From: JBFMEX01 sp040752215
GTDB taxonomy: Bacteria > Pseudomonadota > Alphaproteobacteria > Rhizobiales > Hyphomicrobiaceae
Direction: 5' to 3'
NCBI GenBank assembly: GCA_040752215.1
Contig: JBFMEX010000020.1
Location: forward strand, 1 to 41,019
DNA length: 41,019 bases
Numbering within the stretch: position 1 is the stretch's first letter; every line of letters begins with the position of its first letter. Below the pieces are notes generated by a model. It was not told the DNA's origin. It did not search any database and worked only from the letters and a program-made list of their open reading frames with translations. Made by a program: the position numbers and the translations under genes. This document shows, one piece after another, positions 35,012 through 41,019 of the stretch.

Positions 35012-35887
35012 GTGAGAAACGATCCCGAGAAGAAGACGCTCGCCGATCTCCTCGCCGTCATGGCGGCGCTGCGGACGCCCGGCACCGGCTGCCCGTGGGA
35101 CCTCGAGCAGACGTTCGCGACGCTCGCCCCCTACACCATCGAGGAGGCCTACGAGGTTGCGGATGCGATCGTGCGTGGCGACCTCGCCGACCTCGAGGAG
35201 GAGCTGGGCGATCTCCTGCTGCAGGTCGTCTATCACGCGCGGATGGCCGAGGAGGCCGGCGCATTCGACTTCGCCGGCGTCGCCGACGCCATCACGCGGA
35301 AAATGATCCGCCGCCACCCGCACGTGTTCGGCTCGGCGGAGGAACGCGCCAAGGGCGCCGAGCCCGGTTTCTGGCAGCGCCTCAAGGCCGTGGAGAGGCA
35401 AGAGAAGGCGGCCGAGCGCGCGCGGCTCGGACTGCCTCCGAAAGCCCCCTCGGCGTCGCTGCTCGCCGACGTGGCGCATGCGCTGCCGGCTTTGACGCGC
35501 GCGGTCAAGTTGCAGGACAAAGCGGCCAAGGTCGGCTTCGACTGGCCCTCACTCGGCCCGGTGTTCAAGAAGATGGAGGAGGAGTTGGCCGAGCTCGAGG
35601 AGATCGCCGTGCCCGCCGATCCACGTGGCAGCACGCCCGAACTGCTGGCCGCAAACAAGGCACGGATCGAGGAGGAGTACGGCGATCTCTTGTTCGTCGT
35701 CGCCAACGTCGCGCGCCATCTCGGCATCGACCCCGAGGCGGCGCTGCGCGGGGCGAATGCGAAATTCGAGCGCCGCTTCGGCCACATCGAGGCACGCCTG
35801 GCCGAGCAGGGCCGCACCTGCGAGCAATCGACGCTCGCCGAGATGGACCGCTATTGGGACGAGGCGAAGGAGCGGGAGAAAGGGTAG
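35012..35887 (+). CDS. mazG: Nucleoside triphosphate pyrophosphohydrolase MazG
   Basis: MazG hydrolyses (d)NTPs to NMP and pyrophosphate, cleaning the nucleotide pool. The 291-residue, all-alpha protein has the duplicated MazG fold. The first half has C-P-W-D-L-E-Q-T, then the E-E-A-Y-E-V/D-L-E-E-E-L-G-D metal-binding pair; the second half has M-E-E-E-L-A-E-L and E-E-E-Y-G-D-L-L-F. The start is GTG 35012 with AGGAG 5 nt upstream. In relatives mazG is near hflX, as here. Confidence 0.95.
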   Translation: MRNDPEKKTLADLLAVMAALRTPGTGCPWDLEQTFATLAPYTIEEAYEVADAIVRGDLADLEEELGDLLLQVVYHARMAEEAGAFDFAGVADAITRKMIRRHPHVFGSAEERAKGAEPGFWQRLKAVERQEKAAERARLGLPPKAPSASLLADVAHALPALTRAVKLQDKAAKVGFDWPSLGPVFKKMEEELAELEEIAVPADPRGSTPELLAANKARIEEEYGDLLFVVANVARHLGIDPEAALRGANAKFERRFGHIEARLAEQGRTCEQSTLAEMDRYWDEAKEREKG

Positions 35888-35915
35888 CCCGCCGGCGACC
35901 GCGTGCAGGCTCCTG

Positions 35916-36262
35916 TCCTCCTCCCCCTCGAGGGGGGGAGGACGGCGCGCCCTTCGTTTGGGCCCGGCCTTCGCGACGGCGCTTGCAGCGGGCGATCGGC
36001 GAGGGCCTAAGCGATCGGGCGCGCCGAGGTGGGGGTGACCGGCTTTCGGGACATGCCCCGCTTCGCCTGCGAGACGTGTGCTCTCGTGCACGACCATCAT
36101 ACGATGCCGGATCGTGTCCCCGGGGCGAGCGCCGACACCGTCGCGCCGTCTGCCCGTCACCCCCACCTCGGTCCGCCATCGGACTTGGCCGGTGGGCCGC
36201 CGTCCCCCGCCGCGGGCCCAAGACCGATGGCGGCCCGTCCTCCCCCCTCGAGGGGGAGGAGG
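35916..36262. repeat. Composite nested inverted-repeat element between mazG and an unknown gene
   Basis: The ends, 35916-35966 and 36213-36262, are imperfect ~50-bp inverted repeats, each with a CTCGAG-centred C-run/G-run palindrome (35915-35943 and 36239-36262) followed inward by a TTGGGCCCG-like segment. Inside are a perfect 15-bp inverted pair (36025-36039 and 36156-36170, GTCACCCCCACCTCG-type) and a perfect 10-bp pair CCGCCATCGG/CCGATGGCGG (36173-36182 and 36224-36233). There is no transposase or coding frame. It fills nearly all of the 392-bp convergent gap, so it may be a non-autonomous palindromic element (MITE- or REP-composite-like) and may end transcription from both sides. Confidence 0.65.
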
Positions 36263-36279
36263 CGAAGCGGCGGCGGCGG

Positions 36280-38093
36280 TCAGGTGCCGAGCGTTTGCAG
36301 AAAGGGGATGAAGTCCTTGAGCCAGCCGAACGAGCTGGGGAGCTTGTCCAGCAGGCCGGTTGCCCAGGTGACCCCATAGCCCCCAAAGCCGAGCAGGACT
36401 CCGCGCCCCCACTGAAGAGCCTGGCTCCGTCTCGCGGCCCTGCTCTCTCGGCGGCCTTCTCGAAACCCGGTCCGAGACCCTTCAGGTACTTGTTGATGCC
36501 ACGGCCGAATGGCGCCAAGCCGGCGGTCGTTGTCCGCCACGCTGCAAGTGTCGCCTCGGAAATCTTCTTCAGAACGTTGTTGGTGCTTTCGAGAATGTCC
36601 TCGGCGAGACGCTCATTGCCCGCCGCGATGATGTCGATCGGAAATTCGCGCCCATCGCTGTCGGATTGGGTCGCGCCCAACGGCGCGACCAGATCCGCCA
36701 GGGCCTTCGGCATCGCGGGCTCGACGAAGCGCTCCGCTTCCGCACCCTGGAGGGTTTTGGAGAAACTAATCACGAGCGGAGCGGCCGCCGCGATCTGCTC
36801 ATCGGTCAGCCGGTCCTTCTCGGCGTTGCGCTTGAACTCTCGCCAGCGCGGGAACTGGCGCATCGTGCGCTCGAATTGCAGGCGCAGCGCATGGTAGCCG
36901 CTGGCCAGCAGCGGCGGCCATTCGTCGTTGACGGTCCTGGCGTAGCCGTCGAGCAGATCCTCGACGTTGGCGAGCCGGAACAGCTCGTGCTGAGTTGGCG
37001 GCGCCTGCGGAATGCGAGCCGCTATCCGACCGAGAAGTGCAACGGCGCGCGTGTCGACGTTCGCGGATGCGGCGTCAGCGGCCAGCTCCTGGAAGCTCTC
37101 TCTCGCCGCCTGGAGTGCGGCCGACACACTGGCAGCCGCGATGTCGGCGGCGGGCGGCAGACGCGACAATCCGATCCGCCCGTCGTCGAGTATGATCGGC
37201 TCGATTGCCGCGGGCCTCGGCTCGGAGACAGGTGGTGGACTGGGCGGCGGGTCCGCCTCCGGAATGAGCTCTCCTTTCTCGCCATCGTCCTCGGGAATGT
37301 GCGCCTGCGCGATCATCCCCTTGATCACGGCGTTGACGGCCCGGGGCCCCCTCTCCGAAAGCGTGTCCGGGAGCAGCGCGATGCGCAGCTCCAGATCCCT
37401 AGCCGCCATGGCTTTCAGTGCCGGATAGGACGAGCGCCCGGCGAGGACGGCGTCGAACCAGGAGGTCCACACGTCCCAGTCGTCACCGACGGACAGCAGC
37501 GCGGACTTCATCGCTTCCCAGCGACCGCCAAACGCGCCGGGTGGGCTCTTCATTTTCCGTCCGGCCTCGTCGAGCCACAACGCGCGGCGCGTCAATTGCT
37601 GCGGGCTGCGCCCCAGCTCCAGCGATGTGGCGTCAGTAGAAAGTGCCTGGAAAAAGGCGGTTCGTGGATGGTGGTGGCCGCCTTCGTAGAGCGAGCGGGC
37701 AGCATAGGCGACCGCTTCGTTAGCGGACTCTCCGAAGTTGGAGGCGGTAAAAACGGCGCTCGCGGCGGCGAGGGCGGAGTATTCGGCTGCGCCGGGCGGT
37801 GGGGGCATGTCGGCATGCGCGATCCTGTCGGCCACCGCTTCCGCCCGGCTCCGAAGCTCATCTGACCGCGCCACGGTGGTGGCCACCCGGGCGACTGCGA
37901 GGGCACGGAAGACCTCGAGCGCGAGTGCAAGCTCGCGCTCATTCGGCCACGCTACTTGCCAGTCAGGGCCGCCGAGTGGAAGCACCCGCGCGGCCGCTCG
38001 CATAGCGAGGACAATCGCATCTTGGTGCCGACGTGCGTCGTCCCGCTCGTCCAGCCAGCGCTTGAAATCGCCAGCGCTCTCGAATTTCGCCAT
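36280..38093 (-). CDS. Uncharacterised helical protein with C-terminal membrane segment, apparent frameshift
   Basis: The reading frame from ATG 38093 is coding-like through residue ~552. Beyond that it becomes Arg/Ser/Pro-rich and would run on through the repeat and antisense to mazG. A second frame ending at 36280 gives a plausible end: A-A-R-R-S-Q-A-L-Q-W-G-R-G, then a hydrophobic G-V-L-L-G-F-G-G-Y-G-V-T-W-A-T-G segment, ending F-L-Q-T-L-G-T. Adding one base at the CCC run 36438-36440 joins them into ~604 residues. The visible layout is an N-terminal helical domain (1-265, with D-W-D-V-W-T-S-W-F at 205-213 and G-P-R-A-V-N-A-V-I at 249-257), a Pro-rich linker (279-294), a second helical domain and a membrane tail. 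I recall unnamed rhizobial proteins with these motifs. Function unknown. Confidence 0.7.
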
Positions 38094-38257
38094 CCCTACC
38101 CCGTGTCTCCCGTCGGAGGATCATGATCGAGAGGCACGCTGAAAGCCAGTGCGCCGCATCTCAAGTCAGCGGTAATGTTGCTGATGCTCGAACGCGGCGG
38201 CGCAGTTCGCCGCCGCGCCGTTCCGATTTGGCGCTCCCGGAACTGCGCTTAGCCCCC

Positions 38258-39499
38258 CTACCCCCGCCCCGCCCGCCGGATCTCCTCCGCGACATGCTCC
38301 GGCTGGAACCCGAGGCCGATGAGGCGAGCGGGGAGGCGCTGAAGGATCGGGATCGCCTGCAGCAGACGCAGTGGCCACGGCGGGCGCAGCGGCGTGCCGT
38401 CGTCGCGCGCGCCGAGCGTGCTGGAGATGACACGGCTCTGAAGGAACACCTGCATCCGCTGCGTCCGCCGCGTCGGCGGCATGCGGCGCGCCTCGACCGT
38501 GGCGAGGTGTTCGTCCGACAATCGGCCTTCTCTGAGTGGCGCGGCGAGGATATTGGCCGCCGCCACCGCATCCTGGATCGCGAGGTTGATGCCGACGCCG
38601 CCGATCGGGCTCATCGCGTGCGCGGCGTCGCCGATGGCGAGGAAGCCCGGCCGCCACCACCGCTTCAGCCGGTCGACCTTCACGACGAGCAGCTTGACGT
38701 CGTCCCAGGCGGCGACGGCGTCGAGCCGCGCCGCCGGGAGCGGCAGCAGAGCGGCGACCGCACGCCGGAACGCGTCGAGGCCCCGCGCCTGCAGGGTGGC
38801 CAGCGAGCCTTTCGGGATCACGAATGCAGTCTGCCAATGGGTCCCGCGATTGATCAGCACGAGAATGCGGCCACGCTCGATGATACCCATCGTCCCGGCC
38901 TCGTCGCCGGCCTCGCGCGGAAGGCGGAACCACAGCGCATCCATCGGCGCGCCGAGGTCCTCGACCTCGAGACCCGCCGCCCGGCGCAGCACCGAGCCGC
39001 GGCCGTCGCACGCGACAACGAGATCGGCCGCGATCTCGATCGGCCCATCGGAACTATTCGCGCGTACGCCCGCGATGCGCCCGTCGCGCTCGACGAGGCC
39101 GGTCGCCTCGGTCCGCATGTCGAGGCGGAAGTGCGCATAACGGCGACCCTCCTCGGCCAGGAAATTGAGGAAGTCCCATTGCGGCATCATCGCGATGAAG
39201 GGGTATGCGACCGGCAGACGGCGAAAGTCGCCAATGGCGACCCGCTGGCCGCCGACCGTGCCGCCGAGCCGTTCGACCTTCTCGTGCGGCAGGCGCAGCA
39301 GATCGGCGGCGAGGTCGAGCTCGTGCATCACTTCCAGTGTCGAAGGATGGATCGTGTCGCCGCGGAAGTCGCGCAGGAAGTCGGCGTGCTTCTCCAGCAC
39401 CCGCACCGCGACTCCGGCCCGCGCCAGCAGCAGGGCGAGCATCAGCCCCGCCGGGCCGCCGCCGGCAATCACGCACGTCACTCGTGGCGCGCCTGTCAT
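38258..39499 (-). CDS. FAD-dependent monooxygenase (PHBH/UbiH-like)
   Basis: This flavoprotein of about 413 residues belongs to the p-hydroxybenzoate-hydroxylase superfamily. It has the dinucleotide motif I-A-G-G-G-P-A-G-L-M near the N terminus, R-G-D-T-I-H-P-S-T-L in the substrate domain, V-A-C-D-G-R-G-S (DG motif) and the FAD motif A-I-G-D-A-A-H-A-M-S-P-I-G-G-V-G-I-N. It would hydroxylate an aromatic or quinone-like substrate with NAD(P)H and O2; the substrate is not evident. ATG 39499 gives the usual short lead into the first strand; ATG 39514 is an alternative. It sits just after hflX with a 35-50 bp gap. Confidence 0.88.
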   Translation of the reverse strand: MTGAPRVTCVIAGGGPAGLMLALLLARAGVAVRVLEKHADFLRDFRGDTIHPSTLEVMHELDLAADLLRLPHEKVERLGGTVGGQRVAIGDFRRLPVAYPFIAMMPQWDFLNFLAEEGRRYAHFRLDMRTEATGLVERDGRIAGVRANSSDGPIEIAADLVVACDGRGSVLRRAAGLEVEDLGAPMDALWFRLPREAGDEAGTMGIIERGRILVLINRGTHWQTAFVIPKGSLATLQARGLDAFRRAVAALLPLPAARLDAVAAWDDVKLLVVKVDRLKRWWRPGFLAIGDAAHAMSPIGGVGINLAIQDAVAAANILAAPLREGRLSDEHLATVEARRMPPTRRTQRMQVFLQSRVISSTLGARDDGTPLRPPWPLRLLQAIPILQRLPARLIGLGFQPEHVAEEIRRAGRG

Positions 39500-39549
39500 G
39501 ACCAAGTGTTGCATCGACCGACCGCACGGGCAATCGCGGGGGACGCGCC

Positions 39550-40920
39550 TCACCCGCCGGGCGCCGCTGGCGACAGGCTGCCGCCCGCCGCGCCGAGTTG
39601 TGCCAGCAGCTGGCCCTTCTTGTCGGCGGTGACGCGCACCGTCATGTGCAGCGTGCCGTCCGCGGCGGTTTCGCGCGCCATGACGTGGGTGCTCTCATGC
39701 AGCCAGTTGACGAGGCGGCCGGCGGCGGCCGGGACGACGAGCGCCAGAACCGCGTCGCCGGTCCCGAGCCGCTCGTCGATCGCCTGCAGGAGGTCATCGA
39801 GCCCCTCGCCCGTCGTCGCCGAGATCAGCACCGGCGCCCCTTCGCGGAAGCGGGCGGCCGCCGCTGCCTCCTCGCGCGGAATGGCCCCGAGCAGGTCGAT
39901 CTTGTTCCATACCTCGAGCAGATGGCTCTCGGCCGGGGCGAGATCGATGCCGAGATCGGCCAGCACGCTCTCGACGTCCTCGGCCTGCGCGTCGGTCTCG
40001 GGATGGGCGATGTCGCGCACGTGCAGGATGAGATCGGCCGCGATCACCTCCTCCAGTGTGGCGCGGAACGCGGCCACCAGCATCGTCGGCAAGTCGGAGA
40101 TGAAGCCGACGGTGTCGGAGAGGATGATTCGCCGCCCGCTCGCGAGCCGCACCTCGCGCATGGTCGGGTCGAGGGTCGCGAACACCTGGTCCCTCGCCAG
40201 CACAGCGGCGCCGGTCAGGCGGTTGAAGAGGGTCGACTTGCCAGCATTGGTGTATCCGACGATGGCGACCACGGGATAAGGCACGCGGCGGCGGCCGGCG
40301 CGGTGCAATTCGCGCGTGCGCACGACCTTGGCCAGCTCCTTGCGAATCTGCTCGATGCGCTCGGAGATCATGCGCCGGTCGAGCTCGATCTGCGCCTCGC
40401 CAGGTCCGCCGAGGAAGCCGTAGCCGCCGCGCTGACGCTCGAGGTGAGTCCAGGTGCGAACGAGCCGGCCGCGCTGGTACTCGAGGTGCGCCAGCTCGAC
40501 CTGCAGCCGGCCCTCACGGGTGCGAGCGCGCGCGCCGAAAATCTCGAGGATCAGCGCGGTGCGGTCGAGCACCTTGACGCCCCACTCCTTCTCCAGGTTG
40601 CGCTGTTGGATCGCGCTGACCGCGTGATCAATGACGACGAGACCGGCACCCAGCGCCTCGGCGCGCGCCTTGATCTCGGCCACCTTGCCGGAGCCGAGCA
40701 GCGTGCCGGGCCTCGGAGCGGGGATCGGCACGAGGCGCTGATCGACGACCTCGAGCCCGATCGCCTCGGCGAGTCCGACCGCCTCCGCCAAACGGTCCTC
40801 GGGCGAGTGGCGGCGTGCACCGGCGCCGGAGCGAACCTCGTGCGCACGGCTCAACACCGGCGCCAGCACGAGTGCGCGCTCCGTCGCGCGCGCCGGCGGC
40901 TCCGCGCCAGCCGCGTGCAC
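39550..40920 (-). CDS. hflX: GTPase HflX
   Basis: HflX is a ribosome-associated GTPase that splits stalled 70S ribosomes after stress. The 456-residue protein has the HflX N-terminal domain (L-L-G-S-G-K-V-A-E-I at 74-83, D-R-T-A-L-I-L-E-I-F), the G-G-P-G-E-A-Q-I-E-L-D-R-R signature, G1 G-Y-T-N-A-G-K-S at 222-229, G3 D-T-V-G-F at 269-273 and G4 N-K-I-D. The only usable start is GTG 40920. The frame is open further upstream to a stop near 41011 but has no start codon there, and AGGAGG lies 16 nt before the GTG. hfq often precedes hflX in relatives; the 99 bp left to the window edge are too few to show it. Confidence 0.94.
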   Translation of the reverse strand: MHAAGAEPPARATERALVLAPVLSRAHEVRSGAGARRHSPEDRLAEAVGLAEAIGLEVVDQRLVPIPAPRPGTLLGSGKVAEIKARAEALGAGLVVIDHAVSAIQQRNLEKEWGVKVLDRTALILEIFGARARTREGRLQVELAHLEYQRGRLVRTWTHLERQRGGYGFLGGPGEAQIELDRRMISERIEQIRKELAKVVRTRELHRAGRRRVPYPVVAIVGYTNAGKSTLFNRLTGAAVLARDQVFATLDPTMREVRLASGRRIILSDTVGFISDLPTMLVAAFRATLEEVIAADLILHVRDIAHPETDAQAEDVESVLADLGIDLAPAESHLLEVWNKIDLLGAIPREEAAAAARFREGAPVLISATTGEGLDDLLQAIDERLGTGDAVLALVVPAAAGRLVNWLHESTHVMARETAADGTLHMTVRVTADKKGQLLAQLGAAGGSLSPAAPGG

Positions 40921-41019
40921 GGCGGAAGGGCTAACGCCTCCTCGAGTGCCGACCTTGTCGTCGATCGCTGCTTCTCTAGCCTTGCTGGCCTTCAGCCGGG
41001 TCCGTTTCCCTCAGATGGA

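Noticed and set aside
35095..36897. 600-codon plus-strand frame overlapping mazG and the repeat
   Set aside because: Arg/Gly-rich out-of-frame translation of mazG that continues through the palindromic element; no domain.
40921..41019. Possible tail of hfq at the right edge (a minus-strand frame ending at 40992)
   Set aside because: Only eight codons are visible and they carry no diagnostic residue; hfq upstream of hflX is an expectation from relatives, not something seen here.

Overview
The window is high-GC chromosomal DNA from an alphaproteobacterium, most likely of the Hyphomicrobiales (rhizobial) type. The inference rests on gene order and protein style. The order rpsF-rpsR-DUF2232-rplI ... 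dnaB-alr-radA-cvpA-purF-SDR, the order fabD-fabG-acpP-fabF-mltG-yicC-gmk, and the block rsmA-pdxA-surA-lptD-lptG-lptF facing pepA are all arrangements I recall from rhizobial relatives. No search was possible, so no species is claimed. Almost everything is conserved housekeeping. I see no rRNA, no convincing tRNA, no CRISPR array, no transposase or integrase, no phage gene and no defence or secondary-metabolite cluster.

Layout. (1) 1-2170, plus strand: the 3' end of metG, a TatD nuclease and a metallo-beta-lactamase-fold hydrolase, with overlapping stop and start codons. (2) 2171-2774: a gene-free convergent gap full of GC-rich hairpins. (3) 2775-15518, minus strand: a long co-directional run. 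Read in transcription order it holds S6, S18, a DUF2232 membrane protein and L9; a cyclopropane-fatty-acid-synthase-type methyltransferase; DnaB, alanine racemase and RadA; CvpA and PurF; an orphan TAXI-type periplasmic binding protein; and a short-chain dehydrogenase. (4) 15822-16352, minus: a small secreted CHAP-like protein. (5) 16734-23552, plus: fatty-acid synthesis genes (fabD, fabG, acpP, fabF), then mltG, yicC and gmk. (6) 23672-31762, minus: lptF, lptG, lptD, a SurA-like chaperone, pdxA and rsmA, coupling outer-membrane LPS export and porin folding to a B6 and an rRNA-modification gene. (7) 32224-33813, plus: leucyl aminopeptidase. (8) 34190-40920: an unknown integral membrane protein divergent from mazG, a composite palindromic repeat, a frameshifted uncharacterised protein, an FAD monooxygenase and hflX.

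Points that stand out. A dispersed family of C-run/G-run palindromes lies mostly in convergent gaps. One copy has been read into the 3' end of tatD and appears to supply the ribosome binding site of the next gene. A nested inverted-repeat element about 350 bp long sits at 35916-36262. A roughly 604-residue protein of unknown function is broken by an apparent one-base deletion at a CCC run (36438-36440). A strong double hairpin between acpP and fabF probably tunes ACP output. An orphan TAXI-like protein with an amphipathic tail lies in the purF locus. An AT-rich island of about 80 bp lies after pepA. None of these is clearly a new biological system; the uncharacterised 604-residue protein and the repeat element are the best candidates for follow-up.
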